Positions 8,433 through 17,403 of a stretch of DNA of 64,000 nucleotides are shown here, piece by piece; within the stretch, counting starts at the first letter, position 1, and each line of letters starts with the position of its first letter. The notes beneath the pieces are model-generated. The model was not told the DNA's origin and made no database searches. It worked only from the letters and a program-made list of their open reading frames with translations. The stretch comes from Alloprevotella sp. (GTDB taxonomy: Bacteria > Bacteroidota > Bacteroidia > Bacteroidales > Bacteroidaceae). The position numbers and the translations under genes were made by a program. Where the stretch lies: assembly GCA_017478625.1 (NCBI GenBank), contig JAFVDF010000009.1, positions 310,001-374,000 of the forward strand, in the 5' to 3' direction.

Positions 8433-8969
8433 TTACTCCGAAATCTTCATCAGCACAGTCACATCCTTGTCCGGACCCAGATTCTTAAGCCCCTCAAGGC
8501 CCTCCATATTGAGTTCGAAGATAAAATTGATATATATCTTTTTCGGATGAAAGTGTGAGCAGAGGTCATAGACTGCCTGCATACTTCCTCCCGTGGCCAG
8601 CAAATCGTCATGCAGAAGCAGCACGTCATCTTCGTTGATTGCATCGGCATGAACCTCTATGCTGTCAAATCCATATTCCTTTCTATACTTTGCACGAATG
8701 GTGTTGGCTGGCAACTTACCCGGTTTGCGCGCCATCACAAAGCCGGCGCCTAACTCCGCAGCCAAAATAGAGCCCAGCACAAAGCCACGCGATTCTACGC
8801 CTACAACCTTGGTAATTCCCTTGTCCGCATAGAGTCGTACAAGTTCGTTCTTCAATTCTTTCAGGCACTCAGCATCCTTAAAGAGCGTGGAGACGTCTTG
8901 GAACATAATGCCCTTCTTCGGATAGTCTGGGATAACGCGTAAATGCTTACGCAAAAGTTCTTCGTTCAT
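8433..8969 (-). CDS. apt: Adenine phosphoribosyltransferase
   Basis: Apt makes AMP from adenine and PRPP. The PRPP-binding loop is LLLHDDLLATGGSM, where a histidine stands at the position before the DD pair that is usually hydrophobic or acidic. The N-terminus carries the typical PDYPKKGIMFQDVSTL segment. At 178 residues it is the usual length. A weak -7-like box (TAGACTTG, minus strand, 8978-8985) lies just upstream, beside the parS site. Confidence 0.94.
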   Translation of the reverse strand: MNEELLRKHLRVIPDYPKKGIMFQDVSTLFKDAECLKELKNELVRLYADKGITKVVGVESRGFVLGSILAAELGAGFVMARKPGKLPANTIRAKYRKEYGFDSIEVHADAINEDDVLLLHDDLLATGGSMQAVYDLCSHFHPKKIYINFIFELNMEGLEGLKNLGPDKDVTVLMKISE

Positions 8970-9003
8970 AATCAGACAAGTCTATAGTATTATGGGATTA
9001 TTT

Positions 9004-9019
9004 TGTTTCACGTGGAACA
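9004..9019. other. parS centromere-like site (ParB binding)
   Basis: The minus strand reads TGTTCCACGTGAAACA, an exact fit to the bacterial parS consensus TGTTNCACGTGAAACA. It lies in the 75-nt gap between mnmG and apt and overlaps no gene. ParB loaded here would act in chromosome segregation. Such sites cluster near the origin, which fits the proposed oriC about 25 kb to the right. I saw no second copy in the window. Confidence 0.85.
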
Positions 9020-9044
9020 TTCTAAATTAAATATTGAGCCTCGC

Positions 9045-10922
9045 TCATCGGCCCGACAAAATGAGCAGTACACTTATGTCAGACGGAGATACCCCTGGGA
9101 TGCGGCTTGCCTGGCCCAATGTTTCAGGATTTATCTGAGACAATTTTTGCCGCGCCTCCGTGGAAAGAGACTGCAGACTATTATAGTCGAAGCGTCCCTT
9201 TATGTAAATATTTTCCAAACGGGAGGCTTTTTCCGCCAACTCCCTTTCGCGCTGTATATAGCCACTGTATTTTATCTGTACCTCGGCTGCCTCACAAATT
9301 TCCTCTGCGTCTGTATCTAATGCGGATAACAGCGCCCGCAAATTATCCATTTCACCGCTTAAATCGGATAAGGTAATCTCTGGACGCACCAGTAAATCGT
9401 GAATCTTACAACCGCGTTGCAAGGGCGCAGAACCGACTTTTTCCAAAAAAGGATTGATTCTTTGCGGTTTTACCGAAGTGTTTTCGCAGAAACGTACGAT
9501 TTCATCGATTTTTTGTTTCTTCTGCATAAACCGCGCCATACGCTCGGTGGAAACGCAATTATGCTGTGCGCCGATGGGGGTAAGACGCTGGTCGGCGTTA
9601 TCCTGGCGCAGCAAAATGCGATACTCAGCCCGCGAGGTAAACATACGATATGGTTCATCAACTCCTTTGGTTACTAAATCATCAATAAGTACACCGATAT
9701 AAGCCTCGTCACGTTGAAGTGTCAGATAATGGAGATCGCCAGCCGCCTTATGCGCCGCGTTAATGCCAGCCACTATTCCCTGACCTGCCGCCTCTTCATA
9801 GCCCGTAGTACCGTTTACCTGACCGGCAAAATAAAGCCCGTCCACCATTTTACTCTCTAATGTATGCGTAAGTTGGGTGGGATCGAAGAAATCATACTCT
9901 ATTGCATAACCCGGACGATAGACAACTACATCGCGGAAGCATTTAATCTTTCGCAGAGCCTTGATCTGGACGTCCATGGGCAGGCTGGATGAAAATCCAT
10001 TAAGATACATTTCATTCGTATCTAAGCCTTCGGGTTCAAGGAATAAGGGATGCTTCTCGCGGTCGGGAAAAACCGTCAATTTTGTCTCTATGCTGGGACA
10101 ATATCTCGGACCTATGCTCTGGATCTGCCCGTTGTAAAGAGGCGAATCTCCGAGCCCTGAGCGTAAAACTTCGTGCACTTCCTCATTGGTATAACACGTC
10201 CAGCACGGAAGTTGCTTCAACGGCCGTTTTTCGCTGATGTAGGAAAACCTGTGATAATCGGTTTCACCGGCTTCTATGCCCATACCCTCAAAGTGGACAC
10301 TCCTGGCATCAATGCGAACAGGCGTACCGGTCTTCATCCTAGCCTTACGAATGCCTAAGTGCTCGATGGAATCGGATAAAAACTTCGCACTGGGCTCTGC
10401 TATACGCCCACCTTCTACCATCTTTCTCCCGATGTGCATAAGGCCGTTCAAAAAAGTGCCTGCCGTTATGACAACTGCACGGGCGCTTATTGTGGCACCC
10501 CACAGGGTCTTTATACCACAAATTTTGCCCATTTCAACGAGAATTTCGACGGCTTCATCCTGCCAGATGTGCAAGTTGTCAGTGTGTTCGAGGCACTTGC
10601 GCATTTCTTGTATATATCGCGGACGGTCACACTGGGCTCGCGGACTCCACATGGCTGGTCCTTTCGACCGGTTCAACATTCGGAATTGTATAGAGGCCGC
10701 GTCGGTAACCAAACCGCATAATCCGCCCAGCGCATCAACCTCTCGGACAATCTGCCCCTTCGCAATGCCTCCGATGGCCGGATTACAACTCATCTGTGCA
10801 ATCTTATTCATATCCATCGTAACCAAGCAGGTACGAGCTCCCGCCACAGCAGCTGCATGTGCAGCCTCGCATCCGGCATGGCCAGCGCCTAATACTATCA
10901 CGTCATAACTGAAGTCTGTCAT
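9045..10922 (-). CDS. mnmG: tRNA uridine-5-carboxymethylaminomethyl modification enzyme MnmG (GidA)
   Basis: MnmG with MnmE installs the cmnm5 group on wobble uridine 34, using FAD and folate. The FAD-binding motif [14 protein letters not shown] sits at the N-terminus, followed by the CNPAIGG segment with a conserved cysteine and the second cysteine-containing region (PCWTCYT). The C-terminal helical domain includes YSGYIQRE. The 625 residues are normal. The gene heads the run of same-strand genes mnmG-apt-uvrC-dtd-MazG-deoC-ychF-lgt. A poor -7 box (TAACTTCG, 10953-10960, minus) lies upstream. Confidence 0.96.
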   Translation of the reverse strand: MTDFSYDVIVLGAGHAGCEAAHAAAVAGARTCLVTMDMNKIAQMSCNPAIGGIAKGQIVREVDALGGLCGLVTDAASIQFRMLNRSKGPAMWSPRAQCDRPRYIQEMRKCLEHTDNLHIWQDEAVEILVEMGKICGIKTLWGATISARAVVITAGTFLNGLMHIGRKMVEGGRIAEPSAKFLSDSIEHLGIRKARMKTGTPVRIDARSVHFEGMGIEAGETDYHRFSYISEKRPLKQLPCWTCYTNEEVHEVLRSGLGDSPLYNGQIQSIGPRYCPSIETKLTVFPDREKHPLFLEPEGLDTNEMYLNGFSSSLPMDVQIKALRKIKCFRDVVVYRPGYAIEYDFFDPTQLTHTLESKMVDGLYFAGQVNGTTGYEEAAGQGIVAGINAAHKAAGDLHYLTLQRDEAYIGVLIDDLVTKGVDEPYRMFTSRAEYRILLRQDNADQRLTPIGAQHNCVSTERMARFMQKKQKIDEIVRFCENTSVKPQRINPFLEKVGSAPLQRGCKIHDLLVRPEITLSDLSGEMDNLRALLSALDTDAEEICEAAEVQIKYSGYIQRERELAEKASRLENIYIKGRFDYNSLQSLSTEARQKLSQINPETLGQASRIPGVSPSDISVLLILSGR

Positions 10923-11232
10923 CTCGCTTCTCGGACTAATTTTTCTGCAATGCGAAGTTACATAATTCTACAGAGATTGCCTACACTCGCAGAAAGAGGT
11001 TGTATAGCCATCTCATAGGCTAATCTGCAAAAAAATGGCCCAAATCGGCTTATTCTATATCTAGATTTCAAAAACAGACCGTCAAAGAAAACAAAAAGTC
11101 TGTTTTACAATACAATCCTAATATACAACAAGTTAATAAACCAAATTTGTCAATTCATTTCCCGTTTTTCTGGCTTAAAAACTCCGCCGAAAATTCTACT
11201 TCATCCGTTGGCCGACAAATTTTGAAGCCATT
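10923..11232. other. Intergenic region between mnmG and dprA
   Basis: 310 nt, AT-rich, without a credible gene. It contains a candidate dprA terminator at 11071-11106 and a weak mnmG promoter box at 10953-10960. I see nothing else in it that I can name. Confidence 0.5.
11071..11106 (-). terminator. Candidate terminator downstream of dprA
   Basis: Arms AAAACAGAC and GTCTGTTTT are perfect 9-mers separated by 18 nt. On the minus strand the hairpin ends in TTTTT, about 125 nt past the dprA stop. The loop is long, so confidence is moderate. Confidence 0.5.
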
Positions 11233-12321
11233 TTAGACCTGAAGGCGGTATATTCCGCCCGGAAGCCCCTTGACAATCCCTTTCAACTCTAACGCAAGGA
11301 GCGAGGCCATAGTTTTACTGAAAGCAAGACCTGTCTGCTGAGAAAGTTCGCTTATAGTTTTTTGCTCTGCCTCGGACAAACATTCAACGAGTAACTTTTC
11401 TTCGGCCGAAAGCTCGGGGAACAGATTGGGTTGAATAATCTTTCGGTCCGATTCGGTGTTTGTCCATAGCATATTCTCTGTCAAGTCAGTTGCCTCGGTA
11501 ATGAGGGCGGCCGCGTTGTGCTTGATAAGATTGTTGCATCCGGCAGACATTTCATCGTTTATGCGTCCTGGGAAAGCAAAGACATCTCGGTTGTACTCCT
11601 GCGCCAAATGTGCAGTGATAAGCGCCCCACCCTTTGCAGCGCTCTCTACTACGACGACCGCATCGGACATTCCTGCCACAATACGATTGCGACTTACAAA
11701 ATGGCCTGCGTGGGGTGTGGTCCCAGAAGGGTATTCTGTCAGCAGACCGCCGTGGCTTACCATCTCGACGGCTACGGGTCTGTGGTAAGAGGGATATATC
11801 CTGTCCAGACCGTGAGCCAGTACGCCTACGGTGTCCATTCCAAATTGCAGGGCCGCCCGATGTGCGTGAATATCCACGCCGTATGCCAGGCCGCTCACTA
11901 TGAGCACGTCGGGCAACAATCCTGCCAATTCTCGACAAAAGGCTTGCACCGTATCCTTCCCGCGTTCTGTGATACGGCGTGTGCCCACCACTGCCACGAT
12001 GTGCTTCACATTTAAGTCGGCCACTCCTTTATAATATAACAGAAGAGGGGCGTCGGCACATTCGCAAAGGCGTTGTGGATAGTCCGCATCGTTATAAGTC
12101 AGTATCCGGATATTGTTTTTCGCGCAAAATGCCTCTTCGGCTTCGGCCTGACGTAGAGTGTCTTCCGACGGGATAAGGGCGTTTCTGACCAAGACCGGCA
12201 GACTGTGGCGCTGGGCAAACACTTCGGTGGCTGAGCCAAAGTGCTTGTAGAGTTCAAGGGCTCGGCTGATACCTATGCCCTTAGCATCGAGCAACGCGCG
12301 CAAGTAGCCGTATTCTGTCAT
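11233..12321 (-). CDS. dprA: DNA-processing protein DprA (Smf)
   Basis: DprA binds incoming single-stranded DNA and loads RecA during natural transformation. It has an N-terminal helix-hairpin-helix-like segment (LLDAKGIGISRALELYKHFG), the Rossmann-like SMF core with VGTRRITERGK and SGLAYGVDIHAH, the conserved FPGRIN segment, and a C-terminal winged-helix part (KTISELSQQTGLAFSKTMA). The 362 residues are normal. It is the last gene of an apparent ndk-DUF2851-thioesterase-dprA operon. Confidence 0.94.
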   Translation of the reverse strand: MTEYGYLRALLDAKGIGISRALELYKHFGSATEVFAQRHSLPVLVRNALIPSEDTLRQAEAEEAFCAKNNIRILTYNDADYPQRLCECADAPLLLYYKGVADLNVKHIVAVVGTRRITERGKDTVQAFCRELAGLLPDVLIVSGLAYGVDIHAHRAALQFGMDTVGVLAHGLDRIYPSYHRPVAVEMVSHGGLLTEYPSGTTPHAGHFVSRNRIVAGMSDAVVVVESAAKGGALITAHLAQEYNRDVFAFPGRINDEMSAGCNNLIKHNAAALITEATDLTENMLWTNTESDRKIIQPNLFPELSAEEKLLVECLSEAEQKTISELSQQTGLAFSKTMASLLALELKGIVKGLPGGIYRLQV

Positions 12322-12349
12322 TACATTAAAAGTTTACAGGCCGAAGCAT

Positions 12350-12766
12350 TCATTTTACGGCATAGAAATCGGAGTGGAAAGCCTCGCTGAGTTCCTCACA
12401 ATCACCCAGCCGTCCATTGATCAGACAGACCACTGTCGTTTCCCCCTCGGCGCACACCGCGTTGTCTCCCTCGCGCACGATAGTCTGACGGAAGATGAAA
12501 CGCACACCTTCCTTGCGTACAGCCAGCCTACATACAAAGCGATCTGAAGGATGCAGGGATTGGCGAAAGCGTATATCGGCCCGAGCCACTACCGTATCGA
12601 TACCGCGATGGTGAAGTTCTACAAAATCGAAGCCCTTATGGCGCAGATACTCGTTGCGCGTGTGTTCAAAATAATGCAGGTAATTGGCGTTGTTTACAAT
12701 GCCCTGTATATCGGCCTCATAATCGCGCACTTCCATGGCCTTCTCATAGACGACGGTTTCTTTCAT
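12350..12766 (-). CDS. Acyl-CoA thioesterase, 4-hydroxybenzoyl-CoA thioesterase (YbgC-like) family
   Basis: A 138-residue single hot-dog-fold protein. The catalytic pattern appears as DIQGIVNNANYLHYFE, with the aspartate of the family's D-x-x-G-x-V motif. Members hydrolyse acyl-CoA thioesters; the physiological chain length is not visible. It starts 13 nt after the DUF2851 stop and ends 28 nt before dprA, so it is probably co-transcribed with both. Confidence 0.88.
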   Translation of the reverse strand: MKETVVYEKAMEVRDYEADIQGIVNNANYLHYFEHTRNEYLRHKGFDFVELHHRGIDTVVARADIRFRQSLHPSDRFVCRLAVRKEGVRFIFRQTIVREGDNAVCAEGETTVVCLINGRLGDCEELSEAFHSDFYAVK

Positions 12767-12779
12767 AAATATCAGTTTT

Positions 12780-14066
12780 TCAAAGGGTTTCTCGTTTGAG
12801 GTATTGACTTCCGAACCGACAACGCAGGCAATCTTTCCGGTCGCAATAATGGGTTTTCAGATGAATGAGAGCCTGCGAGTCGGCAGCGTGTTCAGCCGTG
12901 AGACCCACTTCCTCCCAGGTGCGTGTGATATGGTTGCGTTCCACCGCGATGGCTTCCAGCAGACTGACCGCCCGCTCGCAGTAGGTTTCCCGGCCGTGCT
13001 TTCTACCGTAAGCAAAGAGCAATGGCGCCACGGTATTGATGCAGATCAGGTCTCGGCTATTTGTCCCCAGCTGTTTTGCACTACTTGCCGATATATGCCC
13101 GAAGGTAAAATGCGACTGCCAGTATTCCGTAGCGTGCGTAGAGAGCAGTTTCCGATAATCTGCCAGGGTCTCCGCCTCCAGCAGCAGGGAAAAATTCAAC
13201 CGCCCACTATGGTACAGTTGTGCCAACTGCGCGAGTCGGACGGTGGGAAAGTTCTGCGGACGCAGCCGAAGAAACTTCCAGCGCGATGCAGGCAGCGGCG
13301 TCAGATTAAACTTATTGCGGAGAAAATCATATTCTTTCTGAAGGCGCACAAAATAAGCGTCGCGACGGTCTGGAGGCACAGTGTCCTCGGCCAAAAGGCC
13401 CGCCTGACCAAAGAAATAAGCCTCCACCTGAAACAGATTATCTCGGTGTTTTCCTACCTGTTGTGGCAGAATCGTAAAAGCCCATTCTTCGAAAGCGTCA
13501 GCATTGACGCCAAATCCAAAATTACGCGCCAGCGCTACAAAAAAAGCCCGCTCCCAATAGTCGGACGTGCGGTGTAAATATTGTCCTATACGTTCCGTTT
13601 TTTCCTCAAGCCTTTCGGCCGTAAGAGCCGAGAGCCAGGAATGGACGATAAGGGAAGGAAGTTGTGGTATAATGCGATAGCACGGTGGATAGGCAGCCTC
13701 GGCCAAGAGCGCGGCATAATTGTCGCGCACCTGGTCGAGAATACGGATTTCAACCTGCGGAGGCTCCTGTCCGTCGGACGTGCGGACTGACTGATTGGCC
13801 TGCTCGCAGACATGGAGTATGACGTTGTTGTACGCAGGGTCTTGGTGGTGCCGGTGGCGTATCCAGTCGGACGAACGCCTGTGGATCTCAATGTTTCCCA
13901 CCCATATTTGGCGGTCTATCCGTATTTTGGCATTGAAAAAGTCGGGCCCTGCGTCTCTGTTCCATAACCCCGGGTCAAGCACTTCTACCTCGCGCCCGTC
14001 TGTCGTGCGAAGCTGCAGGGGCGTATAGAGGCGGTGTAGCCAGGCGTAATGGAGCAGTCGTTCCAT
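12780..14066 (-). CDS. DUF2851 family protein of unknown function
   Basis: A 428-residue protein of the Bacteroidota-typical DUF2851 family. The N-terminal half carries the conserved block NRDAGPDFFNAKI, then VGNIEIHRRSSDW. The C-terminus has a cysteine cluster (HYCDRKDCLRCRFG) that could bind a metal. No signal peptide or membrane segment is visible, so it is cytoplasmic. No function is established that I know of. It lies 9 nt downstream of ndk. Confidence 0.85.
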   Translation of the reverse strand: MERLLHYAWLHRLYTPLQLRTTDGREVEVLDPGLWNRDAGPDFFNAKIRIDRQIWVGNIEIHRRSSDWIRHRHHQDPAYNNVILHVCEQANQSVRTSDGQEPPQVEIRILDQVRDNYAALLAEAAYPPCYRIIPQLPSLIVHSWLSALTAERLEEKTERIGQYLHRTSDYWERAFFVALARNFGFGVNADAFEEWAFTILPQQVGKHRDNLFQVEAYFFGQAGLLAEDTVPPDRRDAYFVRLQKEYDFLRNKFNLTPLPASRWKFLRLRPQNFPTVRLAQLAQLYHSGRLNFSLLLEAETLADYRKLLSTHATEYWQSHFTFGHISASSAKQLGTNSRDLICINTVAPLLFAYGRKHGRETYCERAVSLLEAIAVERNHITRTWEEVGLTAEHAADSQALIHLKTHYCDRKDCLRCRFGSQYLKRETL

Positions 14067-14075
14067 CGGAGTAGG

Positions 14076-14537
14076 TTAGAACTCGTCGTTCGCGTAGGTA
14101 GCGGGCAAGTTGTTGGCCTTCCAGTCGAAAATCTCCTCGGGACGGAAGAATCGGGCTACTTCTGCCTTTGCCGTCTCGGGTCCGTCGCTCGCGTGGACAA
14201 TATTTTCCTGAAATGACATAGAGAAATCGCCACGTATCGTACCTGCGGGAGCCTTTCGTCCATTGGTAGGACCGCAAAGCGTGCGCACTACTTCAATAGC
14301 GTCCGTGCCTTCCAAGCAAAGGGCTATGACAGGGTTTGCCATCATAGAGTCCTTGACACGCTGGAAGAAGGGTTTTTCGGCCAAGTGGGCATAATGCTCG
14401 GAGAGAATAGCGTCGTCGAGTTGCATCATCTTCAGACCACAGAGATGAAGGCCTTTGCGTTCGAATCGGCCTATCACTTCGCCCACAAGTGCACGCTGCA
14501 ACGTGCCGGGCTTCAGGAGAACAAGTGTTTTTTCCAT
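14076..14537 (-). CDS. ndk: Nucleoside-diphosphate kinase
   Basis: Ndk transfers the gamma phosphate between nucleoside di- and triphosphates through a phosphohistidine. The active-site histidine is residue 115 in NIVHASDG, and RGDFSM precedes it as in the family. ATG 14537 (MEKTLVLLKPG) gives 153 residues, the usual size; longer upstream readings cross the promoter. It is the first gene of the ndk-DUF2851-thioesterase-dprA run and is divergent from the PorX-like regulator. Confidence 0.95.
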   Translation of the reverse strand: MEKTLVLLKPGTLQRALVGEVIGRFERKGLHLCGLKMMQLDDAILSEHYAHLAEKPFFQRVKDSMMANPVIALCLEGTDAIEVVRTLCGPTNGRKAPAGTIRGDFSMSFQENIVHASDGPETAKAEVARFFRPEEIFDWKANNLPATYANDEF

Positions 14538-14603
14538 AGTAAATATGTAGTTAGAATAGTTTGGTATGCTAAATCGTCCGTCCAACGGGCTGACGGCATA
14601 ATG

Positions 14604-14611
14604 CAAAGTTA
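14604..14611 (-). promoter_or_regulatory. -7 promoter box for the ndk operon
   Basis: The minus strand reads TAACTTTG, an exact TAnnTTTG match 66 nt before the ndk ATG. The bases just downstream read GCATTATGCC, close to the anchor of the 21-bp arrays, but only once. Confidence 0.6.
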
Positions 14612-14728
14612 TAAAACCTTCGCCCAATCTGCTTGCTACCCTATTCAGTTTTTTAATAGAATAAACAAGCCTTAAGGGCCGATATGCCACGATTTTAGTA
14701 ACTTCGCCAAAAATCCACCGCACTCTAT

Positions 14729-16279
14729 ATGACTAACGGACGACTCCTTTGGGTGGACGACGAGGTAGAATATCTCTCTGTCCACGTGCTATTCCTGCAG
14801 AAGAAAGGCTATGAGGTCACGACGTGTACCAATGGTACCGACGCGCTTGACCTTTGTGCCGAGCAGAACTTCGACCTTATCCTCCTGGACGAGAATATGC
14901 CTGGGCTGAGCGGGCTTGAAACGTTGCAACGCATTAAGGATATTCAGCCCGATGTGCCTGTGGTGATGGTAACGAAGAATGAGGCGGAAGACTTAATGGA
15001 CCAGGCTATTGGTTCCAAGATTGCCGACTATCTGCTCAAGCCTGTCAATCCCATGCAGATTCTGCTGACGCTCAAAAAGAATATCCACAGTCGCGCCATT
15101 CAGCAGGAAGCGGTCCAGAGCAACTATCGGCAGGCTTTCAATCGCATTTCAATGCAGATATCCGATACGAGTACGCCCTCAGAGTGGAAGGAACTCTACC
15201 GGCAACTGGTCTTTTGGGAGTTGGAACTGGCTCAGGCTGATGAAGCCATGACGGAAATGCTCCATATGCAGAAGGCTGAAGCCAACCAGACCTTTGCCAA
15301 ATACGTCATACGTAATTATGAGCGCTGGCTCAATAATCCCGACGAGCGACCGGTGCTTTCTACCGACGTATTCAAGCATTTCATCTTTCCACGCCTCAAT
15401 CAGGGGCGCAAGGTGTTCCTTCTTGTCATTGACAATCTGCGTTACGATCAGTGGCGCATGCTGAGTCGCGAACTGGCTCCCTACTTCGACGCAGAAGAAG
15501 ACCTGTACTTCAGTATTCTTCCTACGGCCACGCAGTATGCGCGCAATGCCATCTTCTCCGGCATGATGCCCCTGCAGATAAAAAAGACTTATCCCGATCT
15601 CTGGACAGAGGAGTCGGAAGAAGAGAGCAAGAATCTGCATGAGGAAGAATTACTGCGCCGCCAATTTGAGCGCTTTCGCCGGCGCGAGACCTTTACCTAT
15701 CAGAAATTTAACGATAGCGCTACGCCCGACCACTTCCGCGGACACCTCCATCGCGTAAAGAACCTGCCACTCAACGTTATGGTCATCAACTTTATCGACA
15801 TCCTCTCCCACGCCCGCACAGAATCTAAGATGGTGCGCGAACTGGCAGGCAATGAAGCCGCCTATCGGAGCATTACGTTGAGCTGGTTTCAGCACTCAGC
15901 CATTAAGTCGCTGTTCGAACAACTGGCTGAAATGGATGTCGATGTGGCTATTACGACCGACCACGGCAGTCTGCGCGTAGATAAACCCATTCGCGTACTC
16001 GGCGACCGTAACGTAAACACCAACCTGCGCTATAAACTCGGCAAAGCCCTCAATTACAATCCCAAAGAAGTCTTTGAGATGGCCCACCCCGAGCGTTTTG
16101 GCCTTCCTTCGCCCAATGTATCCACGCGCTACATCTATGCACTCGGGTCTGACTTCTTTGCTTATCCCAACAACTATAATTACTATGTCCAATACTACCG
16201 TGATACCTTCCAGCATGGCGGTATTTCTATGGAAGAGATCATAGTGCCCTTTATCTTCCTAAAGCCTAAACGGCTGTAA
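14729..16279 (+). CDS. porX: PorX-like response regulator with PglZ (alkaline-phosphatase-superfamily) domain
   Basis: A 516-residue fusion. Residues 5-120 form a receiver domain with acidic pair D10-D11, phospho-acceptor D54 (LLDENMPG) and the conserved lysine in LLKPVNP. After a helical linker comes a PglZ domain with VIDNLRYDQW, TATQYARNAIFSG, TTDHGS and QHGGISMEE, which include the expected metal ligands and active-site residues. In Bacteroidota, PorX with the sensor PorY controls the type IX secretion system, and its PglZ domain is reported to cleave oligonucleotides. No PorY or secretion gene lies nearby. A weak -7 box (TAACTTCG) is at 14699-14706. Confidence 0.92.
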   Translation: MTNGRLLWVDDEVEYLSVHVLFLQKKGYEVTTCTNGTDALDLCAEQNFDLILLDENMPGLSGLETLQRIKDIQPDVPVVMVTKNEAEDLMDQAIGSKIADYLLKPVNPMQILLTLKKNIHSRAIQQEAVQSNYRQAFNRISMQISDTSTPSEWKELYRQLVFWELELAQADEAMTEMLHMQKAEANQTFAKYVIRNYERWLNNPDERPVLSTDVFKHFIFPRLNQGRKVFLLVIDNLRYDQWRMLSRELAPYFDAEEDLYFSILPTATQYARNAIFSGMMPLQIKKTYPDLWTEESEEESKNLHEEELLRRQFERFRRRETFTYQKFNDSATPDHFRGHLHRVKNLPLNVMVINFIDILSHARTESKMVRELAGNEAAYRSITLSWFQHSAIKSLFEQLAEMDVDVAITTDHGSLRVDKPIRVLGDRNVNTNLRYKLGKALNYNPKEVFEMAHPERFGLPSPNVSTRYIYALGSDFFAYPNNYNYYVQYYRDTFQHGGISMEEIIVPFIFLKPKRL

Positions 16280-16304
16280 GGTGGGAGTGGCAGACAGAGT
16301 TGCC

Positions 16305-17387
16305 TTATTTATCCGACTTTTTGAGGTTACATTCCGTGCAGAGCATTTGCCCGTTTTCCAGCACGGTCTTTCCACCTTTTGACCAAGGCGTGATGTGGTC
16401 GGCTGCCATATCGCCAATTTCAAAATGCTTCTTGCAATAGGGGCAGATGCCCTGCTGGCGCTCGTAGAGAATACGGCGGTCGCGCCGGTCAAAAGTGCGC
16501 AAGCTCAGGTAGCGCTCATTGCCCGTCAGCAGGTAGGCGTAAATGCCAGATGGGCGCGTCACTTCCTCGTCCTGCATAAGTTCGGCCACTCGCAGGTCGT
16601 TCTGCTCAGCGTCAAATTTCTTATCGGAAAATTCGTTGTAGTATTCTCCCCACGGAAGGCCTCTCATTTCGTGCCGATAGGTGGGGAAAACCTGTTCAAT
16701 CCATTCAAGCACTTTTTCAAAATATTCCTGCAATGGGCGACTGTCAGCATCGTGCTGATGGGCCGCCATATACTCTGTTATTTTTCCTCTGCTTATCCAT
16801 TTCAATGCCAGCTCGAGCAACTCCTGACGATTAACTCTTACGTTTACAAAACGGTCGCTCAATCGCACGCCACGCCCTATTGCGCGACTAAAATACTTCT
16901 TTGCGTCCGTTACCCAAGGGCCTGAATAAACGGCATTTTTGAGTTCCTGCGGAGAAAGTTCCACGCCAGCGATGTTTATAGTCTCGAACCATTTTAGCTT
17001 CTCCGATTCTTTTCCTTCACAGAAGTAAACCATCAGCGGATAACTCAAAAATTTCTCTCGCTCATCATCTGTCAGGTTAAAGTAGCCTCTTCCGTCCACG
17101 GTAAACCGACCTATACAGTATTCACATATACTAATTGTGCGTTGTTGCCCGTCTAAGACTTCGTAGGTATCTTCACCGTTTTTGACCCAATACATCACGT
17201 TCAGCGGGAAGCCTTTACTTACGGTGCGAATAACTTCATTGCGCTGACTGTCGTTATAAATGAATTCGCGCTGGTATTTAGGACGAATATCCAAGCGTCC
17301 GCCGTAGCCCGTGACACCTTCTTCGTGTAGATCCAAGTAATCTTTTACCAAATCCCGTATAGGAATTTCGTGCAATACTATTTTCAT
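16305..17387 (-). CDS. DUF262 protein with C-terminal HNH nuclease domain (putative restriction component)
   Basis: A 360-residue protein. The N-terminal DUF262 region resembles ParB/Srx-type nucleotide-binding folds and includes the diagnostic VLDGQQRTISI. The last 45 residues form an HNH nuclease: CPYCKKHF, ADHITPWSKGG, an asparagine in ENGQMLC, and CNLKKSD, with two CxxC pairs that would bind zinc. DUF262 proteins occur in modification-dependent restriction (GmrSD-like) and other defence roles. The start lies 16 nt after the stop of an EcoRI-type methyltransferase, so the pair probably forms one operon and a restriction-modification unit (inference). Confidence 0.85.
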   Translation of the reverse strand: MKIVLHEIPIRDLVKDYLDLHEEGVTGYGGRLDIRPKYQREFIYNDSQRNEVIRTVSKGFPLNVMYWVKNGEDTYEVLDGQQRTISICEYCIGRFTVDGRGYFNLTDDEREKFLSYPLMVYFCEGKESEKLKWFETINIAGVELSPQELKNAVYSGPWVTDAKKYFSRAIGRGVRLSDRFVNVRVNRQELLELALKWISRGKITEYMAAHQHDADSRPLQEYFEKVLEWIEQVFPTYRHEMRGLPWGEYYNEFSDKKFDAEQNDLRVAELMQDEEVTRPSGIYAYLLTGNERYLSLRTFDRRDRRILYERQQGICPYCKKHFEIGDMAADHITPWSKGGKTVLENGQMLCTECNLKKSDK

Positions 17388-17403
17388 AGGTAGATGCTAT
17401 TAT

